A stretch of 64,000 nucleotides of DNA. Origin: an uncultured Porphyromonadaceae bacterium (GTDB lineage: Bacteria; Bacteroidota; Bacteroidia; Bacteroidales; Muribaculaceae). The stretch lies in contig CAMKOE010000009.1 in NCBI GenBank assembly GCA_946414395.1, positions 1-64,000 of the forward strand, in the 5' to 3' direction. Under the pieces are notes generated by a model. It made no database searches. It was not told the DNA's origin and saw nothing but the letters and a program-made list of their open reading frames with translations. A program made the translations under genes and the position numbers. Shown here one piece after another: positions 49,554 to 63,700 of the stretch; the stretch's first letter is position 1; each line of letters opens with the position of its first letter.

Positions 49554-50177
49554 ATGCACGTTGTATCAATAGACAAGCAAGCCATCAACCAGATGCCCCT
49601 GGTCAACTTCCCGGGACGCATCCACATCATCAACTCCATCCCGCAAGTCAAGAGCGTGGTCACAGCACTGCGCACCGCTCCCCTGGTCGGCTTTGACACC
49701 GAGACCCGCCCCTCATTCCACCGCGGCGAGCGCCACAACATCGCCCTGCTGCAACTCTCCACCCACACCGACGCCTTCCTCATCAGGCTAAACAAGACCG
49801 GCATCCCCGCCTACCTCAAGGAATACCTCGAGGACAAGAACTACCACAAAGTCGGCATCTCCACCACCGACGATTTCCACCAGTTGACACGCGCATGCGA
49901 CATGCAGCCAGCAGGATTCATCGAGTTGCAGCAGATGGTCAAGCAATACGGCATCACCGACATGAGCCTCCAGAAAATCTACGCCATCCTCTTCCAGCAC
50001 AAGATCAGCAAGGGACAGCAACTCACCAACTGGGAAGCCCCACAACTCACCGAATCCCAGCAACGCTATGCCGCCATCGACGCCTGGGCATGCCTGCGCA
50101 TCTACGAACGCCTCAAGTCAGGAGCCTTCATCCCCCAGGAGTCACCCTACTATCACGAGATCATCGAGCAGCAATAA
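49554..50177 (+). CDS. 3'-5' exonuclease (RNase D/DEDD family)
   Basis: 'LVGFDTETRPSFHRGERHNIALLQLST', 'ESQQRYAAIDAWACLRIYE'. Confidence 0.9.
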   Translation: MHVVSIDKQAINQMPLVNFPGRIHIINSIPQVKSVVTALRTAPLVGFDTETRPSFHRGERHNIALLQLSTHTDAFLIRLNKTGIPAYLKEYLEDKNYHKVGISTTDDFHQLTRACDMQPAGFIELQQMVKQYGITDMSLQKIYAILFQHKISKGQQLTNWEAPQLTESQQRYAAIDAWACLRIYERLKSGAFIPQESPYYHEIIEQQ

Positions 50178-50300
50178 CACCATCAGCACGTCCATCAAGG
50201 CCATATCGTCACCTTTTTTTCAAAAAAAAAACGCCACGTCCATTGTCTGGCACAAAAATTGCAGTATCTTTGCAGGCCGTTTACACGGATACATACTAAC

Positions 50301-50697
50301 GGGGCTGACTGGCTTTGACAGCGTGTAGAGGTGGTAAGCAAGCATGCAGAGCGATAATGGCAATGCTCTTTAATCTCAGTCATTGACACAATTAAATGGC
50401 GAAAACAACTACGCTCTCGCTGCCTAACCGAAGAACAGTAAGTTCGGCTTTATCATTGCCCAAGGGGCAGTGACGAGACATCACCCAACTGCCCTCGCGC
50501 CGAGGCGGGTTGAAACGGTGGTGCAGGAATATCGGCGATAGGACAAGGCAAGCCTCGGGCCAAGTCCGAAATTCAGAGGATAAGCCACCGGTTGGTCGTC
50601 TTGGGCCTGCCAGCGGTCGAAAACCAAGCCAGGACTAAGCATGTAGAAACCTTATTAGTTCCACGTTTGGACGAGGGTTCAAACCCCTCCAGCTCCA
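50301..50697 (+). ncRNA. ssrA: Transfer-messenger RNA (tmRNA)
   Basis: 5' ggggctgactggctttgaca and 3' gggttcaaacccctccagctcca form the tRNA-like acceptor and T arm; tag ORF GGC GAA AAC AAC TAC GCT CTC GCT GCC TAA (GENNYALAA*) at 50398-50427. Confidence 0.96.
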
Positions 50698-50702
50698 CAA
50701 AA
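50686..50702 (+). repeat. 17-bp direct repeat (att-like) at ssrA 3' end
   Basis: cctccagctccacaaaa, identical to 63826-63842. Confidence 0.85.
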
Positions 50703-50703
50703 C

Positions 50704-50746
50704 ACGAGTAACTATCTGATATACAGATACTTACTCGTCTGTTTTT
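50704..50746 (+). terminator. Terminator immediately after ssrA
   Basis: acgagtaa c tatctg atata cagata c ttactcgt followed by ctgttttta. Confidence 0.8.
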
Positions 50747-50956
50747 ATTGGAGCAGATAGCTCCAATAGATTTATTTTCAAGTTATTGGTTTTCAGTGAT
50801 TTATGTATTTCTATCGCCGCTTTATTCCCCCGTTTATTGTCTTAAGAGTCCAATACGAATGACTAGACCCTCATACTAAGACAAAGAGGACGCGGCTATC
50901 ACAACCGCGCCCCCTAACAGCAGGTAATATTGAGAAGCTATTCTACCAAGTCATCA

Positions 50957-54555
<3,599 letters not shown>

Positions 54556-54570
54556 ATCTTATGTTTTTAA

Positions 54571-55758
54571 TTAGTCATTGGTGATTTCTTCCACTTGAAT
54601 CGTCCAGTGCTCCAGATCAAAGGTGATGCGGTAGTTGGCCGATTCTTCAACACGCCACTTGTCATCAGGACCGTTGGTGAAAACGAAGTTGGAGTTTTCA
54701 ACTCCGGTCTTGTTGATCTTGCAGTCGGCAAACGTGGGACGGATGAATGGTACATCCCAGCTGCCAGTTGCGATGCAGGCCTTCATCTCGCCGGGGACGA
54801 GAGTGCCCTCATACTTGAAGATATACTGCGACACCTTGGTCAACTGTGTCGGGGCATCGATGCTCCAGCCGTTGGGGGTGGCATCACCGACGATATAAAC
54901 GGCCTCTGCTGATATGGGTTCAGGTCCAACGGGGTCAAGTTCACCCAGGTATTCAGCCTTCAACGTGTATTTCTCCAAGTCAAAAGTCAGTCGGTACTTA
55001 CCAGCCTCTTCGACCTTCCACTTGTCATCAGGATTGGCTACGAAGATGAATTCAGGACTCTCAACGCCGTCCTTGTTAATCTTGCACTCTGCAAACGTGG
55101 GACGGATGAAGGGCACACCCCAGTCACCTGAAGCGATGCAGGCCTTCATTTCACCCACATTGAGCGGGCCTTCATACTCAAAGATATATGTGGACTTCTT
55201 CTCGAGCTGGGTGGGAGCATCGATGTTCCAGCCGTTAGGTGTAGCGTCCCCCACCATATAGACCACATCGGTCACGATAGGCTCGATAACAGGAGCGTCG
55301 GGCTCACCGGTGTACTCGGTGGACATGGTCCAGTTCCTCAAGTCAAATGTCAAGCGATACTTGCCTGCATCCACGACGCGCCACTTGTCGTCGGGGTCAC
55401 CAGCATGCATACCAAACTTCGCGTTAGTGATGGCCGTTCGGGAAATCTCGGTACCGTTCACGAGGGGACGGATGAAGGGAGCATCCCAACTGCCCGTCGT
55501 CAGACAAAGCTTTATTTCTCCCTTGTTTAGAGAACCCTCCCAAGTGAAAATCAAGGGGTCTGCCTCGGTAGCCGTCAGCGGCGTAGGATTGCCGATGTCC
55601 CAACCATTGGGCGTGGCATCACCCACCATGTAGAGTGTAGAGGTCTTGATGGGCAGGTCGCCCTCAATGATAATCAGGTCTTTCTCGTCCTCACAGCCTG
55701 TCAGGCCCATACCCAGCATGATGCCGGCAAGAACGAACATTATATATCTCAGTTTCAT
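54571..55758 (-). CDS. SusE/SusF-like outer membrane binding lipoprotein
   Basis: MKLRYIMFVLAGIMLGMGLTGC lipobox; three repeats 'VYMVGDATPNGW.I..PT.L....'. Confidence 0.88.
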   Translation of the reverse strand: MKLRYIMFVLAGIMLGMGLTGCEDEKDLIIIEGDLPIKTSTLYMVGDATPNGWDIGNPTPLTATEADPLIFTWEGSLNKGEIKLCLTTGSWDAPFIRPLVNGTEISRTAITNAKFGMHAGDPDDKWRVVDAGKYRLTFDLRNWTMSTEYTGEPDAPVIEPIVTDVVYMVGDATPNGWNIDAPTQLEKKSTYIFEYEGPLNVGEMKACIASGDWGVPFIRPTFAECKINKDGVESPEFIFVANPDDKWKVEEAGKYRLTFDLEKYTLKAEYLGELDPVGPEPISAEAVYIVGDATPNGWSIDAPTQLTKVSQYIFKYEGTLVPGEMKACIATGSWDVPFIRPTFADCKINKTGVENSNFVFTNGPDDKWRVEESANYRITFDLEHWTIQVEEITND

Positions 55759-55790
55759 ATCTTTTTATTGATTTAGATGGGTGACAAACA

Positions 55791-57539
55791 TTATTTATTA
55801 TAACCGGGATTCTGCACCAGTGCAGGATTGGCGTTGAGGATGGGACGCATGATGGGGAAAATCTTGGTGTGATCATCGGCATCAGGATTCTTGTCCCACC
55901 ATGAGCCAGAAGTGAACTTGCCAAAGCGGATCAGGTCGATGCGGCGACGGCTCTCGGCGAAGAACTCACGGCCCCACTCGTCGAGCATCTCGTCCATGTC
56001 AAGAACGGCTGCACCCTCGGGGGCATAGAGCACCGTTGAAAGGTTGGCCTCGGGATAGTTGCGGCGGCGCACACTGTTGAGCAGTCGTCCGGCCTCGGCC
56101 TTTTTACCTGAGCGCAGTTTGCATTCAGCCAGCGAGTAGATAATCTCGGGCAGACGGATCTCGGTGTAGTCACTCTCCATCTGGTGGGCATCATCGTCGC
56201 TATAGAAGGGGTATTTGGCAAAGTGCCAGCCCGAGTTGTGGTCACCGTCACGCAGCGTGCTGCTAGAAGCAGAAAGCCACCGGTCAGGAGCAAGACCCTG
56301 GAACTTGCCCACGGCATCACGAATGTACAGGTCATAGGCCACCTCGGGAGCCTGGACGCGCTTGGTGGCGCCATTCTCGTCCTTGTACTCCAGATAGCCA
56401 TAGATGAACATGCCCTCACGGGTGCTGTTGCCCAGGTTGCGATAGAGTTTCATGCGCTCATCGCCCTCATATTTGCGGAACTTCTCGATGGGCATACCCA
56501 GTTGATAGTTGTATTTCTCGCCATTGGGAGCAAAACTGGGCGAAGCGGCATACTTGGTGTTGTGGTCGCCACCCTTGCTCTTGGAATCGTTGAGATAGTA
56601 ACGTGCACGCGCGGGAACGGTCCACCAATAAGTGTCGCCTTGATAGTGCCAGAAACTGTAACCGGGAGCGCCAGGGAAGCCGAAGATGACCTCGTCGCAC
56701 TCGTCGTTGTTCCAGTCAAAGGCTGCATCCCAACGGTCGGCTACCTCATATTGGCCGTATTGACCGTCAAGGATGGCTTGAGCCACTTGCTCACACTCAT
56801 TATAGCGAGCCTCGCCGATGTAAACCTCGGCATTCAGATACAAGCGCACCAGCAGTGCTGCAGCGCCGGCCTTGGTCCACTGGCCCTGAATGCCGGCATT
56901 GGAACCGAGCGAAGTCTTCTCGGCAAGCATGGGGATGCACTCCTTGAGATCACTCTCGATGAGATCAAAGATGACCTTGGGCTCAACTTGGGTTTCGGTG
57001 TTCTTGGAAATGTCGCTGTAGCTCACTGCCAGAGGCACATTGCGGAAGCCATCGAGCAGGCGCAGGTAGAACCACGCACGCAGCACCCGGCACTGGGCCT
57101 TGAGGTTGTCAAACTCGGCATCCGAGAAACCATAATTCTTCGGCGTGAGCTTTTCCAGGTCCTCAATCACATAGTTGCATTGCATGATACCCTGGAAACA
57201 GCCGTTCCATTCGCTCTGGGCATCACCGCCGTCTTCCACATTCCACTCGTGGTAGTGCAAGCGACGCCATTTGCCACCGTCATCCCACCAACCGTCGCGG
57301 GTCGGGGTAATCAACTGGTCGGCAGTCAGCTCGTTGAGCACATGACGGCTCTGGATGCTCCAGAAAGCGTGTTCAAACGGACGGAAGGTTGCCCTTACCA
57401 CGTCATTCTTGGTGTTATAATAGTTCTGGGTTCCCACCTGGTCATACAGTGTCTCGTCCAGGTCGGTGCAGCTTGCCAGTGTGCCGAGGCACAGGGCTGC
57501 CATTATCATATATAAATGGATACGTTTCATTGTCTTCAT
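55791..57539 (-). CDS. SusD-family outer membrane nutrient-binding lipoprotein
   Basis: 'LASCTDLDETLYDQVGTQNYY', 'LKAQCRVLRAWFYLRLLDGFRNVPLAVSY'. Confidence 0.94.
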   Translation of the reverse strand: MKTMKRIHLYMIMAALCLGTLASCTDLDETLYDQVGTQNYYNTKNDVVRATFRPFEHAFWSIQSRHVLNELTADQLITPTRDGWWDDGGKWRRLHYHEWNVEDGGDAQSEWNGCFQGIMQCNYVIEDLEKLTPKNYGFSDAEFDNLKAQCRVLRAWFYLRLLDGFRNVPLAVSYSDISKNTETQVEPKVIFDLIESDLKECIPMLAEKTSLGSNAGIQGQWTKAGAAALLVRLYLNAEVYIGEARYNECEQVAQAILDGQYGQYEVADRWDAAFDWNNDECDEVIFGFPGAPGYSFWHYQGDTYWWTVPARARYYLNDSKSKGGDHNTKYAASPSFAPNGEKYNYQLGMPIEKFRKYEGDERMKLYRNLGNSTREGMFIYGYLEYKDENGATKRVQAPEVAYDLYIRDAVGKFQGLAPDRWLSASSSTLRDGDHNSGWHFAKYPFYSDDDAHQMESDYTEIRLPEIIYSLAECKLRSGKKAEAGRLLNSVRRRNYPEANLSTVLYAPEGAAVLDMDEMLDEWGREFFAESRRRIDLIRFGKFTSGSWWDKNPDADDHTKIFPIMRPILNANPALVQNPGYNK

Positions 57540-57554
57540 GATTTAATAGGATTA

Positions 57555-60545
57555 TCAGAAATCAACTTGCACACCGACGATAAGCTGTCGTGTAGAGGGG
57601 AAATAAGTGCGTGAACCCTGTCCACCGGGAGTCAAACCATTCACTTGATAGGTCGAAGGATCAACACCGCTGAACTTGGTCAGGGTGAACAGATTCTTGG
57701 CTGTCGTGAACACGCGCACGCGGTCCAGGAATCGCCAATTGTTGGGCCTGAACGTGTAGCCCAAGGTCACCATGTCGAGTTTCAGATAATCACCACGCTC
57801 GAGGAAGTAATCACAAACCACGGGGTTGGCCGACGATGAAATCTCAAAATTCTTGGCATAGGCTTTCTTCAGGCGGTTGCCGGTGAAGTTGCGGGTGCCG
57901 TAGTAGAAATCATGGATATTGAAAATATCGAAGAAGAATGCTCCACGGAAGAAGAGCGACAAGTCGAAGTTGCGATAGCGGAAGGTGTGGCTCATCGACA
58001 TTGTGAATTTGGGCATACCGTTGCCCACCTGCTGGCGGTCGGCGTCGCTGGCCTGGGAGGCGCGGATGATGTCGCCGTCGCGGTCATAGACAAGCCACTC
58101 GCCCTCGGTGGAGTGACCGGCATACTTCCACATGAAGAAGTTGCCCAGGGACTCGCCCTTCTGGATGCGCTGCAGGTTATAGAAAGGATAGGGATCTTCA
58201 GTGCCGCACACATCGTAGTAGTCCTGTCCGACATACTGCGAGTTACTGAAGTCCAGGAACTTATTGCTCATTGTGGTTCCCACAAGGTTGATGTCATAAC
58301 CAAAGGTCGGGGTGTCCACAGCCCTAAAGTTCAGATCGAACTCAAAACCGGTATTCTTCATCGTTCCCACGTTGACAAAGGTCTCGTCAAACAGGTAAGG
58401 AGGAACCGATACCTTGTAGTTACCGAGCAGATCCTGCTGGCGGCGGCTGAAGTAGTTGAGCGAACCGTACAGGCGGTTATTAAACAAGGAGAAGTCAAGG
58501 CCAACGTTCCAGTTCTTGCCCTTCTCCCACTTGAGGTCGGGATTCACATTCTTGGAGGGGCCCCAAACCTGGAAGTACTTGCCATTGTAGAAATAGTAGC
58601 CAAAGCCTGTCATTGTGTTGAGCGACAGATAGCTACCGAAGTCCTGGTTGCCCGTCACACCGAAGTCAGCACGCAGCTTCAGGTCGTTGATCCATGTGAT
58701 GTCCTTCATGAAGTTCTCGGACGAAATGCGCCAACCGGCCGAAATGGCGGGGAAGTTACCCCACTTGTTGTCGATACCGAATTTTGACGAACCCTCATGG
58801 CGCAGCGATGCCGTCAGCATGTAGCGGTCATCGTAGTTGTAGCTCACGCGGCCAAAGAAGGCAATCAGCTTGGCATCATTCTGATAGCTGCCCATCATGA
58901 CTTCACCCTCTTCCTTGGCATACTCGCCCGAGCCCAGATTGTCGGAGGTCAGGCCGTCGTTGGGGAAATCCTTGTTCTCGGCATTGAAACCGGAATACTT
59001 GGAATATTGGTAGGAATAGCCCGCCATACCCTTGATATAATGCAGGCCGAACTTGCCGGAATAGTTAGTCAACCATTCGAAAACATACTGGCTTTCCTTG
59101 CCGTAGGAACGACTGGCTTCACCCTCGCGGCCATTGTTGATGGCGATGGTGCTCGTTGAGGGACGGAACCAACTGTTGTCGTTACTGTACTGGTGGTCGG
59201 CAAACATCACCTGGGTTGACAAGTTGTGGGGAGAATCTTCGTTTTTGGCCAGCAGGGGCAATAGATTCAGTTTCACCGTGCCATCCCAGTCCAGAAGCTT
59301 GGTGATTGCATGGTCTTTCTCGATGCGCTGGCGCTCAACAGGATTAGAGCCAACGACCTGCCCTTGGAAATTATAATACAGGGAAGGATCGTCGGGATTC
59401 ATCAGCGGAGTGGTCGGGTTGGCCTCGATAGCATCCTTGAACACGCTCCAGTCGGCATTGTCGCGGTAGATAATGCGCGGAGCGATGTTGGCGGTCAGGG
59501 TGAACAGGCCGTTCTTGGTCGTGTGCATGACTGCGGCACGGGCGCCATATTCCTCACGCTTTGACCTCAAGTCGATACCATGGGCATTGCGGTAGTCAGC
59601 GCTCACGCGGTAGTTGCTCTTGTCATTACCGCCGCTCAACGTCAGCGTGTGCTGCATGGCTCCGCCTGTGCGGCTGGTCTCATCGAGCCAATCGATGTTG
59701 CCGCCCAGGTCCACGCCAGTGTCACCCCATCCAAGACGGACGTCACGGTATTCTTGAGCGTTCATCATCTGTAATTCCTTGTTGATGAAGTCCCAGGAAT
59801 ACTGCCCCGAATAGGAAGTGTGGGTTTGGCCATCTTTGCTGCCTTTCTTGGTCGTGACAACAATCACACCATTAGAACCGCGCGTACCATAAATAGCCGA
59901 AGCGGCACCGTCCTTCAACACGTCAAACGAGGCGATGTCATTGGGGTTGATGTTGGTCAGGTTGCCTCCTGGCACACCGTCAATAACGATGAGCGGGCCC
60001 AAGCCCGCCGAACGCGACGAGACGCCACGAATCTGGATGCTTGCCTGGTTGTTGGGGTCGCCGGTACCGGTATTGGTAATCGAGACGCCAGCCACCTTGC
60101 CTTGAATCATCATTGACGGGTCAAGGGAGCTGACCGTCAAGAAGTCCTTTTCGCTCACATGCGAGATGGCCGAGGTAAGTTCCTTCTTGTCCATCGTTCC
60201 GTAACCGATAACCACGACCTCATTCAGCATCTGGTCATCGCTGGACAATACAATAATGAGATTGGTCTGTCCGTTGACTGCAATTTCCTTCGGTGTATAA
60301 CCGATATAGGAAACTGAGAGAATGGCATTCGTGGGAACGGTCAGCGTGAAATTGCCATCGAAATCGGTCACAGTTCCGTTACTCGTTCCCTTCTGCTGGA
60401 CAGTAGCCCCGATCAGAGTCTCTCCAGCTTCATCAGTCACAGTGCCTTGCACGGTAATGTCCTGCGCAAGCACGATCATGGGCATCAGCAGCGTCAGCAA
60501 GCCGATGACCAAGCGTTTTGATAGAAGTTGCTTCATTTTGTTCAT
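57555..60545 (-). CDS. SusC-family TonB-dependent outer membrane transporter
   Basis: 996 aa; carboxypeptidase-D-like domain, plug 'SIQIRGVSSRSAGLGPLIVIDGVPGGNLTNINPNDIASFDVLKDGAASAIYGTRGSNGVIVVTTKKG'. Confidence 0.97.
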   Translation of the reverse strand: MNKMKQLLSKRLVIGLLTLLMPMIVLAQDITVQGTVTDEAGETLIGATVQQKGTSNGTVTDFDGNFTLTVPTNAILSVSYIGYTPKEIAVNGQTNLIIVLSSDDQMLNEVVVIGYGTMDKKELTSAISHVSEKDFLTVSSLDPSMMIQGKVAGVSITNTGTGDPNNQASIQIRGVSSRSAGLGPLIVIDGVPGGNLTNINPNDIASFDVLKDGAASAIYGTRGSNGVIVVTTKKGSKDGQTHTSYSGQYSWDFINKELQMMNAQEYRDVRLGWGDTGVDLGGNIDWLDETSRTGGAMQHTLTLSGGNDKSNYRVSADYRNAHGIDLRSKREEYGARAAVMHTTKNGLFTLTANIAPRIIYRDNADWSVFKDAIEANPTTPLMNPDDPSLYYNFQGQVVGSNPVERQRIEKDHAITKLLDWDGTVKLNLLPLLAKNEDSPHNLSTQVMFADHQYSNDNSWFRPSTSTIAINNGREGEASRSYGKESQYVFEWLTNYSGKFGLHYIKGMAGYSYQYSKYSGFNAENKDFPNDGLTSDNLGSGEYAKEEGEVMMGSYQNDAKLIAFFGRVSYNYDDRYMLTASLRHEGSSKFGIDNKWGNFPAISAGWRISSENFMKDITWINDLKLRADFGVTGNQDFGSYLSLNTMTGFGYYFYNGKYFQVWGPSKNVNPDLKWEKGKNWNVGLDFSLFNNRLYGSLNYFSRRQQDLLGNYKVSVPPYLFDETFVNVGTMKNTGFEFDLNFRAVDTPTFGYDINLVGTTMSNKFLDFSNSQYVGQDYYDVCGTEDPYPFYNLQRIQKGESLGNFFMWKYAGHSTEGEWLVYDRDGDIIRASQASDADRQQVGNGMPKFTMSMSHTFRYRNFDLSLFFRGAFFFDIFNIHDFYYGTRNFTGNRLKKAYAKNFEISSSANPVVCDYFLERGDYLKLDMVTLGYTFRPNNWRFLDRVRVFTTAKNLFTLTKFSGVDPSTYQVNGLTPGGQGSRTYFPSTRQLIVGVQVDF

Positions 60546-60757
60546 ATTAATCGATATTAAACGGTTTGAAAACTATCGCAAATTTATTGTCCATTATAAT
60601 GCAATGTACACCTCAGTAAAGCAACGGTAAACTCATCGGAAATTTTCAACAGTTTATCTAATTGAAAATCCGAAAGTTATAAAATGGGCTAAAAATCATA
60701 TAGTAAATTCTCTAAATTCAGAAAAAAGCATTATTTTTGTCGAAAATCTCTTGAATT

Positions 60758-62431
60758 ATGAATAGATTGCTATTAATACTGTCCGCCATCCTTGTTTGCT
60801 TTGGGGCATTTGCCGCCCAGGAGGAGTTGCTCAGTCAGCTTGATGACGCCATCCTTCACAAGGGGAAAGTCATCAAGGCCAAGGAGGCAAAAATCTCGGT
60901 CCTGAAAAAAAGACTTAGCACCACTTTAAGCAATAAGCAGGATTTACAGACGCTCGATGACCTCTATAACGAGTATCACGTCTTCAAGTTTGACTCAGCG
61001 TTGGTCTATGCCGAGCGAGGCTTGACACTGGCCCGTGCACTGCAGGACAATCATTACACATGCCTGTTCACATGCCACAAGGCTGAGATTCTCGCCATCG
61101 GTGGTTTGTTTGCTGAGGCAGATGAATGTCTAAAAGGGCTGAACGAGCAACAAATCGATGAAAAGATCCGGTTTAAGTATTACTATACCCTATTCACCGT
61201 CTATTCTTATTGGGCTGATTATTGTAACGACCAGATGTACGCACCTCGATACCGTGAACGCTCTCATCAATTTCTGAGTCAGGCATTAGCATATCTGAAT
61301 GCCGGAGACCCTTTATATGACTTTTTTCAAGGCGAGCGATATGTGTATGTCAACAAGAACGACAGTCTCGCGCAAAGCCATTACAAGCAGGTGCTGTTGA
61401 CGGCTGCCCCCGATTCAAGGCCCTATGCCATGGCTGCTTTTGCCCTGGCAGGACAATACAGAATGGCTGGCGATGAAAAAGGTTATGTCGATCATCTCAT
61501 CAAGGCAGCTCTGGCCGATGTGAAAGGCTGCACAATGGAAAATGTGGCACTGCAACAGCTTGCCTTATCACTATTTGAAAATGATAATCATGATCTAGCC
61601 CGTGCTCAGAATTACATCAGCTCATCACTCGAAGACGCTCAATTCTACAACAACCGTTTGCGCATCCTTGAAATCTCTCGCACCATGCCCCAAATCGTCA
61701 CAGCCTATGAAACTATGATTAAAGGTCAGAACAGGAACCTGCGCAATTCTGTCATCTTTATATCGCTGCTGGTTTTAGGATTGTTACTGACGTCTTTTTA
61801 CATCCACCGTCAGAACAAACTGCTCGCTGCCCGCCGTAGCGAGTTGGCTGCTAACAACCTGCAATTGAAGGAACTCAATGGACAATTGTCGGCAAGCAAC
61901 CACGAGCATCAAGCCCTGAACAGCCAGCTACATGAACTGAATCAGCAACTCTTGGATACCAACAAGCACCGTGAGACGCTGGCATCGGTGTGTATCAAAC
62001 TGTGTGCAAAGTATATCGAGAAACTCAATAACTATCAGACGCTGGTGAAACGCAAGATCAAGGCCAACCAACCCCAAGAATTGCTTCATACCATAACATC
62101 AAACCGCTTATCGGAAGAGGACGCTTCGACATTCCTTCACAATTTTGACAAAGCATTCCTCGAACTATATCCTACCTTTATCAAAGAATTCAATGCACTG
62201 CTACAGGAAGGTGAACGTTTCACCCCCAAGTCACCCGGCACGATGACGACAGAACTGCGCACCTTCGCATTGATCCGCCTCGGAGTGAAGAGCACTGCCG
62301 ACATCGCAGGTCTGCTATTTCTTTCCAACCAGACCATCTACAACTGCCGCTCCGTCACAAAAAACAAAGCGCTGAACAAAGACACCTTTGACGACGATGT
62401 AATGAAAATCTGTACCATCATCCAGCAATAA
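60758..62431 (+). CDS. PUL-associated TPR/DUF6377-like membrane regulator with C-terminal HTH
   Basis: Divergent from susC; TPR-like region, TM 'SVIFISLLVLGLLLTSFYI', 'ELRTFALIRLGVKSTADIAGLLFLSNQTIYNCRSVTKNKAL'. Confidence 0.78.
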   Translation: MNRLLLILSAILVCFGAFAAQEELLSQLDDAILHKGKVIKAKEAKISVLKKRLSTTLSNKQDLQTLDDLYNEYHVFKFDSALVYAERGLTLARALQDNHYTCLFTCHKAEILAIGGLFAEADECLKGLNEQQIDEKIRFKYYYTLFTVYSYWADYCNDQMYAPRYRERSHQFLSQALAYLNAGDPLYDFFQGERYVYVNKNDSLAQSHYKQVLLTAAPDSRPYAMAAFALAGQYRMAGDEKGYVDHLIKAALADVKGCTMENVALQQLALSLFENDNHDLARAQNYISSSLEDAQFYNNRLRILEISRTMPQIVTAYETMIKGQNRNLRNSVIFISLLVLGLLLTSFYIHRQNKLLAARRSELAANNLQLKELNGQLSASNHEHQALNSQLHELNQQLLDTNKHRETLASVCIKLCAKYIEKLNNYQTLVKRKIKANQPQELLHTITSNRLSEEDASTFLHNFDKAFLELYPTFIKEFNALLQEGERFTPKSPGTMTTELRTFALIRLGVKSTADIAGLLFLSNQTIYNCRSVTKNKALNKDTFDDDVMKICTIIQQ

Positions 62432-62525
62432 ATAATCCTCAAAACTTGAGGCAACGCTATCGAGTTTCATCCAAAACAAAGAAAATAGAATCGTTTTGGC
62501 CAAAACTCATTGCCAATGAAATGCC

Positions 62526-62753
62526 TTAGTTTGCGGCGAAATAGCCGTTCATCAGTTCGTAAAGATAGGCAGGACTTTGGACGTATAATTCGTTTTCTTC
62601 GTCTTGAAGAGCAGGAATCAAGGGTGAGTTATACACACGCTCCATTGCCTGCTCGATAGTGCATCCAGTGTCTTCCATGACATATTTAACCAATTCGCTC
62701 AGAGCGTAATCAGTCAGATAGGTTGCTATTTGTTGATGTGTGGGCTGGATCAT
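62526..62753 (-). CDS. DUF3791-like small protein
   Basis: 75 aa, 'LSELVKYVMEDTGCTIEQAMERVYNSPL'; ATGA overlap with next gene. Confidence 0.65.
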   Translation of the reverse strand: MIQPTHQQIATYLTDYALSELVKYVMEDTGCTIEQAMERVYNSPLIPALQDEENELYVQSPAYLYELMNGYFAAN

Positions 62754-63238
62754 ATCGTCTCTACGTTTATTTTATGAAGGTAATTAAGAGCTTTTTCTGT
62801 TCCAAAATAATACTGCTGGTCAAGATATCTGTCCTGAAGCAACCTGGCAGCTTCTTCTGGTGAGTAGATTCCCTCTCGGTAGTTGGTCAACTGTAAAACA
62901 ACACCGTCATCAGCTATCGGGCCTATCACGATATCATAGTCATGCACGGGCTGTTGGCTCTTCCTGTCGCGGTTAGCATCCACGAATAAGAGCCATTCCA
63001 CGCTGGCTTTTTCAGGGAAAACTTTCACCTTCAAATCTGATTGCAAGGCAGAGTCATTTAATTCGTAGGTAATCAACGTAGCAGTTCCACCAAAGAGTCG
63101 CGCTCTTTTTAGCGCCATACGGCATGCGGTTTCCCTATTAGGAGTCAAATAGAAGCCCTTGCCAAAATCCTTGTACCGCAAACCCTTTGTAAGGTCTATT
63201 GACTCAATGTCAGCGTTTGTTCCGTGATAAAGTATCAT
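62750..63238 (-). CDS. DUF3990-like protein (ADP-ribosyltransferase-fold candidate)
   Basis: Start MILYHGTNADIESID at 63238; 'YHGTN' and 'DFGKGFYLTPNRETACRMA' motifs. Confidence 0.7.
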   Translation of the reverse strand: MILYHGTNADIESIDLTKGLRYKDFGKGFYLTPNRETACRMALKRARLFGGTATLITYELNDSALQSDLKVKVFPEKASVEWLLFVDANRDRKSQQPVHDYDIVIGPIADDGVVLQLTNYREGIYSPEEAARLLQDRYLDQQYYFGTEKALNYLHKINVETI

Positions 63239-63450
63239 GCCAAGGTTCCTCCATTCTTTTGACAAATAATGAGCAGGTCATCTATCGTTTCGTCCATCGA
63301 CTGCAGATGTTCCACATCATAGAACTCTATCAAGAACGCCAATCCCTTATGCTCATGCAAATAACGGAAGGCAGCTTGACGTGTCATGTCAAACCTACGG
63401 CCAAAAGCCCGAATGCAGGCTGTCAAAAATGGAATCTCATACTTGCTCAT
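63235..63450 (-). CDS. DUF3791-like small protein
   Basis: 71 aa 'MSKYEIPFLTACIRAFGRRFDMTRQAAFRYLHEHKGLAFLIEFYDVEHLQSMDETIDDLL'; ATGA overlap with downstream gene. Confidence 0.65.
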   Translation of the reverse strand: MSKYEIPFLTACIRAFGRRFDMTRQAAFRYLHEHKGLAFLIEFYDVEHLQSMDETIDDLLIICQKNGGTLA

Positions 63451-63700
63451 ATCCTATTGTTCTATTTCACTGATAATGCCGAGGCATCACAGCACACTTT
63501 CATGTGCAAAGTTACAGTTTATTTGCAAATATCGTGCAAGATTGGAACATTTTATCAGAATTAGAACATTATTTTGCTGTTCCATTTCGCATGAATGATG
63601 GCAAGATGGGGTGATAAACCATTGAATAATGGCAACCTTCAGCTAGTCAAGAAAGGGGGGGAATCAGGCCATTTTTGTATTCCCCCCTTTTGTGATATAA

